Origin: Planctomycetota bacterium
GTDB taxonomy: Bacteria > Planctomycetota > Planctomycetia > Planctomycetales > Planctomycetaceae
DNA: 64,000 nucleotides
Assembly: GCA_022600195.1 (NCBI GenBank)
Contig: JAHZKX010000065.1
Coordinates: 1 to 64,000, forward strand
Direction of reading: 5' to 3'
The notes below the pieces were generated by a model. The model did not search any database and was not told the DNA's origin. It saw only the letters and a program-made list of their open reading frames with translations. The position numbers were made by a program, and so were the translations under genes. Below, in pieces: positions 7,581 to 17,047 of the stretch. The stretch's first letter is position 1, and each line of letters opens with the position of its first letter.

Positions 7581-8476
7581 TGGATGAACGTGCCGCCTGG
7601 CTTACACAAGGAAAGGGAATGACCCCCAGTTTACGGTGGTCATTTTCTACAGAAGCTCCTTTGCAGGCGCTGGATATTGCACGCGAAACCGGAGAAATAC
7701 TGGCCGCCGATATTTCAGGCGGCCTTTATTTATTGGATCGGCAGGGACAGTTTTTACATCTGAATCGGGGAATTAAAGATATCCAACTGGTCCATTGGAG
7801 TGACCGCGGCAAACTGGGGGCCGCAATTTATTCAGATAATAGTATCTGCTGCTTCGATCGAAATTTGAACGTTCTTTGGGCAATTTCATTTTCGGTGGAA
7901 TGTCTGGAAATCACGATGGACTCGTATGGAGACTATATTGCCGTCAGTCTCGCCAGTGGAAAGACGATTCTCATTGACTCTCAGAAGAGGAAGGTTGCCA
8001 GTTTTGAGACCAACCGACCTTTGAGTTATTTAGAATTTCAGGTGACGGAACCACGGTTGATAGGTGCTGCTGAAAACGGTTTGATCTGTTGCCATGATCT
8101 GGAAGGTAACTGTCACTGGACCGAAAAGCATTGGTCAAATAGTGGTGGAATCGCAGTTTCCGGAGATGGTCAGCGGATTTATCTGGCGGGCTTTAATTAC
8201 GGGATATTGATGTTTGATCATGAGGGAGATTCAGCAGGAACATTGGTTTTCGAAGGAACCCCCAAAGCGATCGCCTGTGATTTTTCAGGGAACCGGATCG
8301 TTGCTGCGACCATTGAACAGGAATTGTATTGGTTAAATCAGGAAGGGAAGCTTCTTTGGGGAGGAGTAATTCCGGATGAAGCGATTGACGTTGCCTGCGA
8401 CCCGTTCGGGCAATGGTGCATATGCAGCATGAAATCCGGTCTTGTTCAGTGTCTGGACTGGTCTGACGCGATTTAA
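7577..8476 (+). CDS. Beta-propeller (WD40/PQQ-like repeat) protein coupled to S41 peptidase
   Basis: A 299-residue protein with no signal peptide or membrane segment. It shows repeated blade-like units such as GEILAADISGGLYLLD, GDYIAVSLASGKTILID, GQRIYLAGFNYGILMFD and GNRIVAATIEQELYWL, spaced by about 40 residues. This suggests a WD40- or PQQ-like propeller of six or seven blades. No catalytic motif is visible, so a scaffold or sensor role is likely. The ATG overlaps the stop of the S41 peptidase gene by four bases, implying matched expression. The peptidase is predicted to be exported and this protein cytoplasmic, so direct contact is not obvious. A related two-gene arrangement is not something I recognise. 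Confidence 0.75.
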   Translation: MMDERAAWLTQGKGMTPSLRWSFSTEAPLQALDIARETGEILAADISGGLYLLDRQGQFLHLNRGIKDIQLVHWSDRGKLGAAIYSDNSICCFDRNLNVLWAISFSVECLEITMDSYGDYIAVSLASGKTILIDSQKRKVASFETNRPLSYLEFQVTEPRLIGAAENGLICCHDLEGNCHWTEKHWSNSGGIAVSGDGQRIYLAGFNYGILMFDHEGDSAGTLVFEGTPKAIACDFSGNRIVAATIEQELYWLNQEGKLLWGGVIPDEAIDVACDPFGQWCICSMKSGLVQCLDWSDAI

Positions 8477-8721
8477 GCTGTTTCTGAAGCCTGATTACTG
8501 CTGAAACTGATTCGACTCAGGTCCGATCTGGATTCTTGTCTCAGAAAAATCGAAAAGTAAAGAGGGTCTATTTTGACTCTACCCTTCCAACTGCTTATGA
8601 TATAAGGGCTTCCATCTGCATTCTTCTTGTAGATCGAAATCAATTCTTGATGACTCACATATGCGGTTCGTGTAAAAAAACGTTTTTGAATTTGTCGATT
8701 CAAAATATTCTGGGGTAGGCA

Positions 8722-11700
8722 ATGGCCAAGCGGGATAAAAACATTCCTGAAAAGAAAAAACGGCAATCTGCGCGCGTCCCTAAATTAGAATCATTGGGCA
8801 AATATCAGATTGAAAAAGAAATTGGCGCTGGCGGAATGGGCGCAGTATTTCTTGCCCGTGACACGACATTAAATCGATTGGCTGCGTTAAAGATCTTACC
8901 TCGTGATAAGGCAGAGAATCCGGTACTTGTCAAGCGATTCAAGGCAGAAGGTCAAGCCGCCGCCCATTTGCGCCATGAAAATATTGTGTCTGTCTATGAT
9001 GCCGGGGAAGAAGATGGTTACCTTTATATCGCTTTGGAATATGTCGAAGGAACCGATTTACACAATCTGATCAGTAAACGAAAACGGATTCCCGTTCGGC
9101 GATCGCTGGAGATTATTACAGAAGTCACTAAGGCGTTGGCGCATGCCTATCAGCAAGGGATTGTTCACAGAGACATCAAGCCAGCTAATATTCTCATTCG
9201 ACTGGATGGTGTTGTCAAACTGACGGACCTTGGGTTAGCGCGTTCGATTGACGACAACACCGAGACGAGCATCACACGCGCTGGGACTACAGTGGGGACT
9301 GTAGATTATATGGCCCCCGAACAGGCGCGAGACAGCAAGGCTGCGGACATTAGAAGTGATCTCTATTCTTTAGGGTGTACCTGGTACCATATGCTGACTG
9401 GTCGTGCTCCTTTTTCTGAAGGAAGTTTGACCAACAAACTGGCAGCACATGCGACAACACCACCTCCTGACCCACGTGAATTAAATGACCTGGTTCCCGA
9501 AGGAATGGTGGCGATCATTCAGCGCATGATGGCTAAACCACAGAGTGAGCGATATCAGACACCAGAGGACCTGCTGGAAGATTTGAAAAATTCAAATTTG
9601 AAGCGTTCGAATGTTGATAATAACGTGCTGGAAGCTCTGGCGAATGACGAGTCTGACGGTGGGCATAGAATACCCGAAACAAACACGAATCAGTCGTCGG
9701 ATAGTAGCGAATTCCAGATGAATCAATTTATGCCTGACTACAAAAGCCAGGCAGAAGATCGCGAGGAAGAATCTAGTAGCCGACTCAGTACCAGCTTCGA
9801 TCTGCAGGAACTGGCAGCAGAAGTCGAAAATGAAACAGAAACTTCAGTTCCTGATATTAAGCGTTCTCGAAAACCTGTTAAAAAATCGGTAGCGGCAGAA
9901 GCGACCCCCTATGTAGAAGAAGAACATGTGGAGACACGTCGTTCTGCTCCTCAGCCTGAAACAGGTTCAGTTATTTCTGATTCTGCCATGAAAACCAGGC
10001 AAGCTCAGCGTTCGCAAAAGCAGGAGAAATCGGTTGAATCACGAAAGCAGGCAAAGCAAACACCACAAAAAAGTAAAACAGCTCGTAAACAACCTGCTAA
10101 GGCGAGTCGACCTCCGAGATCATCCCGGAAAACCACTCCTGTTGCCGTGGACGAAGCGGTAGCACCCGAGAGTCAAATTGCCGTAAATTACAAGCAAATT
10201 GCGATGATCATTGGCGGAGCAATTCTATTGATCCTGCTCGTCTGGTGGGGGATCAATGCGTTAACTTCATCAACGCCAATTCAACGAGGCGCGGGTAGCA
10301 ATCCTTTCGGCACTACGGGCGTGAACCCACAGGGGAATCAGAATGATTCCGTAAAACAAAGTTCGTCAGAAAGTGATCATCCAGAGACCTCGGCCGAAGA
10401 CATGCAATCACAGCTTAAGGTCGAAGTTTCGGAGAACAAATCAGCGAACCAGCCTGCGGTTCAGACTAAACAAGCAAGTAAACAAGCAAGTAAACAATGG
10501 AAAAACGTGTCTGTACGTGGAGACGAAAAGAAGCATCTACCAGAATGGGGGGCTGGCTTCACGGCTCTCGTTGGTCCCAATCGCAGCAAGGTGGACCTGA
10601 AACTTCCGGTATTGAAGGTTGCCAAAGATAATACAGAGGCAGGAGTATACGGAAAGCTAAACGATGCGATTAAAGCGGTCACATCGAAAGGCGCTGTGGT
10701 TCGTTTGTTCGGCCAGGGACCTTTTTTGTTAAATCCACAACAGTTACAGAATAGTTCACAGCTCATCATTATGGCAGATTCTGAACAGAATCCGGTAGTC
10801 GTAATTCAAGCAAATGATGAGCTGGTGAAGCAGCCTGAATTTGATTTTTTTTCTTTTTCCTCTGGTGTGCTTCGTTTTCAGGGAATTCATTTTCTGTTTG
10901 ATGGTTCGAAGATTCCTGGTAAGGGAATCTGTAATGTTTTTGGAATTAAACAGGCTGATCTCACATTTCAAAACTGTTCATTTTCATTAACGGGGACAAC
11001 TCAAAGACAAGTTCGATTGATCAATTCCAGCGGTGGTTTGCGGATGAATGCACATCGCCCTCAAGGAGAATCACGAATTTTTCTGGAAAATTCCGTGATC
11101 ACCGGCAGTCGTCTGGAGACGATCCACATAGATCAACCTTACACCGATGTTTTAATTTCAAACTGTTTTATTTCCACAACAGGAGTGCCTTCCATTGAGC
11201 TGGAAAGCCTGGAAAATATTAACAAAGAAGATTCCATTTGGGGAGAACGTAAAGTTCCTCGCACAGTCAGAATCTTTTCCAGTACCCTGCTCTCTGATCG
11301 TTCTGTTTTTGAACTGAATGGCCCTTCGGAATCGAAAGACAAAAAACAGGGTGTCGAAGCTACCGCTAAATCCAGTAAGCCCACTACCTTTAAAAATCAA
11401 GCTGAGGTAGTCGTTGTCAATTCTGTTTTAATTGGTAGTCCGAAGAATCAACAATCTTCCATGCTTTCTTTGATTAATTGGCCTCAGGATCAATTGCGAA
11501 AACAAAGTAAGAACCGATTCAACGGCCTGAAATTTGAATTAGAAAGTACTCTGTTATGGGGCTGGCCATTATATTTGAGCTCCACAAAAACTGATAAATC
11601 GCAGAACGTGTTTCAAATTGATTCTCATCGTACCTGGCAGCAGAGCTGGGGGGAAATCGTACCGTCAGCTGCGTTCAATACCGATCTACCTTCGGAATTG

Positions 11701-13098
11701 AACGAATTACGCGGTCCTGTTTTTGTCAGACCTTTACTCGATTTTTCCAAACAAAAAGCTGTTTATGCCATCTCTGAGGGGGGAGTGATTGCAGGCTGTG
11801 ATCCTGCTGTTTTGAGTTCCCTTTCTCCTGGGCGCCTAAATCGTATTCAAGCATATTTAAGTAAGCCTCAGGTGAAACAGGATATTCGTGATGTGTTTGC
11901 AAAAGCGAAAACTGTTTCATTTGATATGAAAAAGGGCGATCTTAGTGCATTTCTCAGAAGTTCTGCCGTTTCAGGACCCACCAAGGTCATTATCAGTGGT
12001 CAGGGAACCTGCTACACCTCTCCTCTCTTGATTGAGAATAAACAAGTTCGTTTGGAGTTTCAGCCAAATGAGGGCGAACGTACGGTCGTAGAACTGAAGC
12101 TGCTGTCGCCCTCGGCTTCAAAACTGCCTCGAAATCAGAAAAAAGAGGGGGTTTCCTCATTTATCACACTTAGGAATTCGACTTTGGATTTAGTCGGTGG
12201 CAACTTTCAGATTTCTGCTGAGAGAAAAGGAGTTGTTCCCAAGCATTTCCTGGTTTGTAACAAGAGCAAATTGGCGTTGGATCAATGCGCTCTGCATGCA
12301 ATCCTGGTCAATGATCGGCGTTTTCAGTCTGTTGTCTATGTTGAGCCTTCAGATACTGGAAAAACAGAACAGATTCTGATTGATCATTCTTTTTTAGCAG
12401 CTTCAGGTACCATTGTTGAGTCGCGCGCTTCGCGTCTTAGCCTTGAAGTTCAAAGCAGCCTGCTCTTGAGCATGAAAGATATTTTTGCATTAGAAACGCA
12501 AAAATCCGTTTCTCCATCGCTTCACGTTTCCTTGAACCAAAGTACTTTTGCAACTGGTGAGACGGTATTCGCTTTGAAGCAGTCTTCAGGTGATAAGCCA
12601 GCAGGAGATTCTGCCGCACGGATTTTTGCGGATGAATCTATCTTTATGCCAGCTCCTGCAACAAGTGCTGTTCGGTCCGTTTTTTCAAAATCAGCCTCTT
12701 TGTTCTCTATTCCGCAAACTTTACGGGAAAAGAAACCGATTCAATGGTGGGGGCATGCAAATGGTTTTATGGTTGAGCGATTGAATCTACTGGACAATAG
12801 CAATACTAATTCGCAAAAAACAGCAACGGGATTTTCGAAGGAAATGGCGATGCTGTTTGGGGATGAAGCTGATCAGGACGCATTGGCTGTCACGGGAGGG
12901 GTTATGTTGCTCGAGCAGAAATTACCTCCGCTGGTGAAAATCAAGTCATCTCATTTTGAATTGTTACCAACCTGTAAAGCTGCTCGTTGGTCTGGTTTAA
13001 AAAAGCATATTGGAGCTGATCCTGTTGCATTAGAGAAGATGATTCTGGGAAGAGGTCAAGGATCGAAAAAATCTGAACGGACCAAACGCAGTTTTTAA
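8722..13098 (+). CDS. Giant transmembrane Ser/Thr protein kinase with beta-helix-like ectodomain
   Basis: A 1458-residue protein. The cytoplasmic kinase domain spans residues 26-290: glycine loop IGAGGMGAVFLARD, lysine in AALKIL, catalytic loop HRDIKPANIL at about 149, DLG in place of DFG, and GTVDYMAPEQA. A charged, Lys/Gln-rich linker of about 200 residues follows, then one membrane helix at about 494-513 (MIIGGAILLILLVWWGINAL). The remaining 900 or so residues lie outside and contain two blocks of short repeating strands (LTFQNCSFSLTG, VLISNCFIS, LTFQ and similar), typical of right-handed parallel beta-helix folds. This is the architecture of planctomycete PknB-like receptors. A GGGGTAGG site precedes the ATG. 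The ligand is unknown; the beta-helix suggests polysaccharide binding, which is an inference. Confidence 0.9.
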   Translation: MAKRDKNIPEKKKRQSARVPKLESLGKYQIEKEIGAGGMGAVFLARDTTLNRLAALKILPRDKAENPVLVKRFKAEGQAAAHLRHENIVSVYDAGEEDGYLYIALEYVEGTDLHNLISKRKRIPVRRSLEIITEVTKALAHAYQQGIVHRDIKPANILIRLDGVVKLTDLGLARSIDDNTETSITRAGTTVGTVDYMAPEQARDSKAADIRSDLYSLGCTWYHMLTGRAPFSEGSLTNKLAAHATTPPPDPRELNDLVPEGMVAIIQRMMAKPQSERYQTPEDLLEDLKNSNLKRSNVDNNVLEALANDESDGGHRIPETNTNQSSDSSEFQMNQFMPDYKSQAEDREEESSSRLSTSFDLQELAAEVENETETSVPDIKRSRKPVKKSVAAEATPYVEEEHVETRRSAPQPETGSVISDSAMKTRQAQRSQKQEKSVESRKQAKQTPQKSKTARKQPAKASRPPRSSRKTTPVAVDEAVAPESQIAVNYKQIAMIIGGAILLILLVWWGINALTSSTPIQRGAGSNPFGTTGVNPQGNQNDSVKQSSSESDHPETSAEDMQSQLKVEVSENKSANQPAVQTKQASKQASKQWKNVSVRGDEKKHLPEWGAGFTALVGPNRSKVDLKLPVLKVAKDNTEAGVYGKLNDAIKAVTSKGAVVRLFGQGPFLLNPQQLQNSSQLIIMADSEQNPVVVIQANDELVKQPEFDFFSFSSGVLRFQGIHFLFDGSKIPGKGICNVFGIKQADLTFQNCSFSLTGTTQRQVRLINSSGGLRMNAHRPQGESRIFLENSVITGSRLETIHIDQPYTDVLISNCFISTTGVPSIELESLENINKEDSIWGERKVPRTVRIFSSTLLSDRSVFELNGPSESKDKKQGVEATAKSSKPTTFKNQAEVVVVNSVLIGSPKNQQSSMLSLINWPQDQLRKQSKNRFNGLKFELESTLLWGWPLYLSSTKTDKSQNVFQIDSHRTWQQSWGEIVPSAAFNTDLPSELNELRGPVFVRPLLDFSKQKAVYAISEGGVIAGCDPAVLSSLSPGRLNRIQAYLSKPQVKQDIRDVFAKAKTVSFDMKKGDLSAFLRSSAVSGPTKVIISGQGTCYTSPLLIENKQVRLEFQPNEGERTVVELKLLSPSASKLPRNQKKEGVSSFITLRNSTLDLVGGNFQISAERKGVVPKHFLVCNKSKLALDQCALHAILVNDRRFQSVVYVEPSDTGKTEQILIDHSFLAASGTIVESRASRLSLEVQSSLLLSMKDIFALETQKSVSPSLHVSLNQSTFATGETVFALKQSSGDKPAGDSAARIFADESIFMPAPATSAVRSVFSKSASLFSIPQTLREKKPIQWWGHANGFMVERLNLLDNSNTNSQKTATGFSKEMAMLFGDEADQDALAVTGGVMLLEQKLPPLVKIKSSHFELLPTCKAARWSGLKKHIGADPVALEKMILGRGQGSKKSERTKRSF

Positions 13099-13116
13099 CG
13101 ATCGTCATCAATTTGT

Positions 13117-14835
13117 TTAAGATGAAGCCTCTGGTGGATGGTCTTCGTCCAGGCGGGGAACTGAAAGAGTGAAACGCGACCCTTTCCCGGCTTCACTCTC
13201 AATGCTGATCTCTCCCCCATGTTCCCTGATGATTTTCTGGCTGACTGCCAATCCAATTCCAGTTCCTCGGGAACCTTTCGTCGATTCAAACAGATTAAAA
13301 ATCTTGTTGATTTGATCCTCAGGTATCCCCGGGCCGTTATCTGAAATCATGATCAGAATCTGATCTGGTTTCTCTAAGTATGTGGTTTCGAGAAGCACCA
13401 TTCCCTTTTCAGCCCCTTCAACTGCATCTATGGCATTGATCACGATATTCAAAACGGCGCGATGAATCCCTTCGTGATCGAAGACGGATTCCGGGAGGTC
13501 TTTCGATAGTTCGCATTTCAGCTGGACACCAAATTCTTCTGCTCGTGCCTGCATTAATTCAAAGATGTCTTTCACCGGAGTGTTAATAGACCCCGGTTCT
13601 AATGCAGGTTTTCGTTCTGTACTGAAAGTGAGCATGTCCATGACCAGATGGTAGATTTTGTTCTGATTTTTTTCGACGATGTTCCAGCCTTTACGGACGA
13701 GATCCTCTTCTGATTTATTCAGACCCATGTCGATCAGGTAGCTGCCGCCACGGACTCCTTGAAGGATATTTTTGATGTGATGGCTCAACGTGGCGATAGT
13801 TTGCCCCATTGCAGCAAAGCGTTCTGCTTTAAGCATCGCATTCTGGAATCGATAGTTCTCTATTGCCAAAGCGGACTGCCGCCCGATTGCTACAAGTAGT
13901 CGGAGGTGTTCTTCGCTGAATTTTTCCGAGGAACCATTTTTTAATAATATATCAGGATGTGACGTGGTTGTGTCAACATAGATGACCCCCATTAACTCAT
14001 GACGTCCTTGCATGGGAACACACATGGCTTCACGAATTCCAGCCTGGAGAATACTGCGTCCCCCTTCAAAACGCTGGTCATGCTGTGCATCGGATGTACG
14101 AACTCCTTGCTTCTTGTTTAGAACATAGTCCACAATACTGTGAGAGACCGGCATGCGAGATCCGGTTTTTTTCTCATTCAGACTGCTATAGATTTGTGGC
14201 AGGATTTCACCCGATTGCGGATCTGTAATCAACATGCAGCCCCGATCCGCACCGACGGTATTGATGGTAAGATCAAGAATTCGTTTGAGTAATTCTTCCT
14301 GTGAGATGGTGGGGCTCACAGAAGCTTCAGCAACACGATACAATGCCTGAAGATCATTCTGGATTTCGTGTTTTGGGATCGTTCCTGTTACATCGGCGGT
14401 ATCCATCACTACCGAATCGAAATCGTGATTGACTTCGTGTGTTATGCTGGAGTGATGGGAATCTTCGTTGCTGATTAAATCGATTTTTTCCGCCATATAG
14501 CGGGAATCATCATCGATCGACTGGCTCGAAAATAACAACAGACTGCGACCGATTTGAATATGATCTCCGTTATTGAGTTTGGTCGACTCGATCTGTTTTC
14601 CATTTAACAGAGTTCCATTAGAACTATTCAGATCGGTGATGATATAGGAACCGTTTTTGAAGGAAATCAGAGCATGCTGACGTGATGCTTCGGTATCCAG
14701 GATGCGAACTTCATTTCGAACGCCCCGCCCTACTCCAGCAGGATCAGTGCCGAGCTTAAATCGTGTTCCTAAATCAACACCCTGGATTACCAGCAGTGTC
14801 GTTTGAGTCACGTCTTTGCCTCTCAAACTATTCAT
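13117..14835 (-). CDS. FHA-GAF sensor histidine kinase
   Basis: A 572-residue soluble protein. An N-terminal FHA domain covers residues 15-105 (GRGVRNEVRI, SRQHALI and SSNGTLLNGK, the phosphothreonine-binding residues). A GAF domain spans about 160-335. A HisKA-type dimerisation helix has H352/H353 in SHHIKNIL. The ATPase domain has N-box VLNIVINAID, G1 ISDNGPGIPED and G2 GSRGTGIGLAVSQ. FHA domains bind phosphothreonine, so the kinase may be recruited or controlled by Ser/Thr kinases such as the convergent neighbour at 8722-13098, which ends 18 bp away. The divergent receiver-like gene at 15092-15475 lies upstream on the same strand and could be its partner. Confidence 0.92.
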   Translation of the reverse strand: MNSLRGKDVTQTTLLVIQGVDLGTRFKLGTDPAGVGRGVRNEVRILDTEASRQHALISFKNGSYIITDLNSSNGTLLNGKQIESTKLNNGDHIQIGRSLLLFSSQSIDDDSRYMAEKIDLISNEDSHHSSITHEVNHDFDSVVMDTADVTGTIPKHEIQNDLQALYRVAEASVSPTISQEELLKRILDLTINTVGADRGCMLITDPQSGEILPQIYSSLNEKKTGSRMPVSHSIVDYVLNKKQGVRTSDAQHDQRFEGGRSILQAGIREAMCVPMQGRHELMGVIYVDTTTSHPDILLKNGSSEKFSEEHLRLLVAIGRQSALAIENYRFQNAMLKAERFAAMGQTIATLSHHIKNILQGVRGGSYLIDMGLNKSEEDLVRKGWNIVEKNQNKIYHLVMDMLTFSTERKPALEPGSINTPVKDIFELMQARAEEFGVQLKCELSKDLPESVFDHEGIHRAVLNIVINAIDAVEGAEKGMVLLETTYLEKPDQILIMISDNGPGIPEDQINKIFNLFESTKGSRGTGIGLAVSQKIIREHGGEISIESEAGKGSRFTLSVPRLDEDHPPEASS

Positions 14836-15091
14836 AGCGTATTAATTCCCAGTCGAGGACTGGACCTGCAGCACACAGTGGAACTGTCTGCTAAGTTCAC
14901 AGGTCTGGTTACTCTGCTCAATATCATATCTCAACGTGAAGCCCCGAGCAAATCCATGAGCGCAATTACTGCATCCAGGAAGACTGAAGGTCATGCAACA
15001 CAGGCAGCAAAACTCTTCAAAAGTCGTGAGAACTCTAAAATAGGAATCACTGTGTTTGAGATTGATTCAGGTCGCGAGAGCGCCCCAATGG

Positions 15092-15475
15092 TCAGTGATT
15101 CAACTGAGGTTGCTGCAAAATGCTCTCAATCGAATCGATCAATTCAGCATAATGAAATGGCTGAACCAGGAAGTGAGTGGATTGATCAGTATTGGATGTA
15201 GAGCGTTTTTTTACTGAACCAATGACAATCTTCGGGACTTTGTTCCATCCTGGTTTATCTTTGGTACAATGACTCGCATCTTCATCGTGCACAACAAGGA
15301 TACTGGGGACTTCTTCGGCGGAAGTGATATCGCCGGAATGCTGTTGTCGAATTCGGTTGACCCGGCACCCCTGGGGTTCCAAAATCGCTTTGAGAACTTG
15401 TTCTGTTTCATTCAGTCCATCAAAGACAACCACGTGCTGACCATTTACCACTTTTGGGGTCCTTCCCATATCCAC
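15092..15475 (-). CDS. Divergent response-regulator receiver-like protein
   Basis: A 127-residue single-domain protein. The order of elements fits a CheY-like fold: VVVFDG near the N-terminus (strand 1, where a DD pair is usual), SILVVHDED (strand 3, with a possible phospho-acceptor Asp), KIVIGSV (strand 4) and FLVQPFHYAELIDSI (strand 5 and helix 5). The normally invariant Lys of K-P-F is Gln here, and the acidic pair is incomplete, so phosphorylation may be lost or altered. The first codon is GTG at 15475, with an in-frame ATG at 15469 as an alternative. It lies 256 bp upstream of the FHA-GAF histidine kinase on the same strand. A pseudo-receiver role is an inference. Confidence 0.65.
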   Translation of the reverse strand: MDMGRTPKVVNGQHVVVFDGLNETEQVLKAILEPQGCRVNRIRQQHSGDITSAEEVPSILVVHDEDASHCTKDKPGWNKVPKIVIGSVKKRSTSNTDQSTHFLVQPFHYAELIDSIESILQQPQLNH

Positions 15476-15640
15476 TGTAGATCATGAAGATTCTATCACA
15501 GCGCAATCTCCATCAATGTAGAACGGGAAGATAACGGGTATTATATATCCTGTCAAAAGCAGAATTGAGGACTGAAATTCAGTTTTTGCGAATATGTAAT
15601 CTTTACAACCAGATGGTCTTGCTCAGCAAATCACTCAAAC

Positions 15641-16027
15641 TTACCAGGAAGCGGGGGCTGGGAAATTCTCGTTGTAAATTTGTTCCCGATTAATGTAATT
15701 ATCACTTCTCCGCAGGCTGTCCAGTTGCAGACGTCGGCGTGAGTCTTGCAATTCTTCGTCGGTGATACGGCCTTTAATTTCAGCTAAAGGAGCATGATAC
15801 GTCGGCTGTTTCACTTTCACGTCGGTAGGATAAAATACACCCTGATCTTCGGGAAGATGCTGAGTGGCGCTCTTCGAAAGAGAGACCATGGCTGTTTCCG
15901 GGTAGATTCGCTTGTGATAAGTACTGCTGAATCCAGCGGGTTGATGATAGTCGGGAATCGTCTGACACCCCGCCTGTAAGCAAAACAGACTGATCAGAAT
16001 GGCCAGATTGCAGCTGCGATTTGACAT
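15641..16027 (-). CDS. Small uncharacterised lipoprotein
   Basis: A 128-residue protein. It has a basic start, a hydrophobic stretch, and a lipobox LQAGC at about residues 17-21 followed by QTIP, so a lipid anchor is expected. The rest is polar, with Tyr and Pro in the first half and a charged helical end (ELQDSRRRLQLDSLRR). I do not recognise a family. Its ribosome-binding site contains a run of nine G on the coding strand 7-15 bases before the ATG, which could make translation phase-variable. A terminator at 16053-16083 separates it from the superoxide dismutase gene upstream. Confidence 0.75.
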   Translation of the reverse strand: MSNRSCNLAILISLFCLQAGCQTIPDYHQPAGFSSTYHKRIYPETAMVSLSKSATQHLPEDQGVFYPTDVKVKQPTYHAPLAEIKGRITDEELQDSRRRLQLDSLRRSDNYINREQIYNENFPAPASW

Positions 16028-16033
16028 GGAACT

Positions 16034-16042
16034 CCCCCCCCC
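16034..16042 (-). promoter_or_regulatory. Homopolymeric G9 tract in the ribosome-binding site region
   Basis: Nine consecutive C on the plus strand, read as GAG-GGGGGGGGG-AG on the minus strand, lie 7-15 bases upstream of the ATG at 16027. This is the position of the Shine-Dalgarno element. Tracts of this length are prone to slipped-strand changes, and a length change here would shift spacing or strength of the ribosome-binding site for the lipoprotein gene. Confidence 0.6.
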
Positions 16043-16052
16043 TCAAATATCA

Positions 16053-16083
16053 AAAGCGGCCTTCAAAACATGAAGGCCGCTTT
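16053..16083 (-). terminator. Strong intrinsic terminator of the superoxide dismutase gene
   Basis: AAAGCGGCCTTC (16053-16064) and its perfect complement (16072-16083) form a 12-bp GC-rich stem with a 7-nt loop. The AAA/TTT ends extend as TTTTG on the minus strand. It lies 49 bp beyond the superoxide dismutase stop codon and works for minus-strand transcription. Confidence 0.85.
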
Positions 16084-16131
16084 CATTTCATCGGCAATTA
16101 AGGGGCTGATTATCGATGTAAAATACGACAA

Positions 16132-16743
16132 TTAGCTTTTCGCTGCTGCGTATCTCTTAGCCACTTCATCCCAATTAATCACATTATAAAAGCCTGTGAT
16201 ATAGTCAGGTCGCCTGTTTTGGTAGTTTAGGTAGTATGCGTGTTCCCATACATCAAGTCCCAGGATGGGTGTTCGACCTTCAGAAAGTGGGGTATCCTGA
16301 TTGGGTGTGCTTTCGACAAGCAGATTTCCGCCATCGACAGAGAGCCAGGCCCATCCACTACCGAATCGGGTAGCAGCGGCATTAGAAAACTGTTCTTTAA
16401 AAGCATCCAGACTGCCAAATGTAGAATTAATTGCGTCCGCGAGTTCACCACTGGGAGCACCACCTCCATTCGGAGACATTACTGTCCAGAACAGGCTATG
16501 ATTGGCATGTCCGCCACCATTGTTCCTGATCGCACCACGAATTGCTTCGGGAACCGCACTCAAATCACTGACCAGATCTTCGATTGATTTTGCTGCAAGA
16601 TCACTATGCCCTTCAAGAGCGGCGTTCGCTTTGGAAATATAAGCCTGATGGTGTTTGGTATGATGAATTTCCATCGTTTTGGCATCAATGTGAGGCTCAA
16701 GAGCGTCATAGGCATAGGGCAGATCGGGAAGCGAATAAGCCAT
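16132..16743 (-). CDS. sodA: Superoxide dismutase, Mn-type or cambialistic
   Basis: A 203-residue enzyme that converts superoxide to oxygen and hydrogen peroxide. The ATG at 16743 follows AAAGGAG and begins [18 protein letters not shown], the canonical Fe/Mn-SOD start, although the frame is open 27 codons further upstream. Metal ligands are visible: His27 (MEIHHTKHH), His82 ([10 protein letters not shown]), and Asp and His in [15 protein letters not shown]. Gly76-Gly78 and the Gln of NQDTPL favour manganese over iron. There is no signal peptide, so it is cytoplasmic. It stands alone with its own terminator at 16053-16083. Confidence 0.95.
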   Translation of the reverse strand: MAYSLPDLPYAYDALEPHIDAKTMEIHHTKHHQAYISKANAALEGHSDLAAKSIEDLVSDLSAVPEAIRGAIRNNGGGHANHSLFWTVMSPNGGGAPSGELADAINSTFGSLDAFKEQFSNAAATRFGSGWAWLSVDGGNLLVESTPNQDTPLSEGRTPILGLDVWEHAYYLNYQNRRPDYITGFYNVINWDEVAKRYAAAKS

Positions 16744-17047
16744 TCGTGTAACTCCTTTGTGTTTCCGTGTAAATTGTCTTCGATTAGGTGGTTTTACGTA
16801 TATTGCCTGGAGTGTCGAACTCATTTGGTTGAAAACGAAATCAATTCCGCTGCAAATACATGTTCTGGTCCTATTGTAGAAGATTTACATATTCTCACAA
16901 CCAACCGGGTTCGAAGTTTTTGCTTTGCTTGCGCGTCGGCCTCTTCTTCGAATGAATTGAATAGTTGACGCTGGGGTTGCCCCTTCTACAATGGAACCGT
17001 CCTAATTAAATTTGATAGAAGACTCCAGAATAGCAAAGGGTCTGAGT

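Noticed and set aside
10461-10497. Short direct repeat (two CAAGCAAGTAAA units) that might suggest a repeat array
   Set aside because: It lies inside the kinase linker, encodes SKQASKQ, and has only two units with no spacer regularity, so it is coding low complexity and no CRISPR.
14803-15201. Plus-strand frame of 132 residues between the histidine kinase and receiver-like genes
   Set aside because: It overlaps both minus-strand genes and has no recognisable features; the minus-strand genes are supported by clear motifs.
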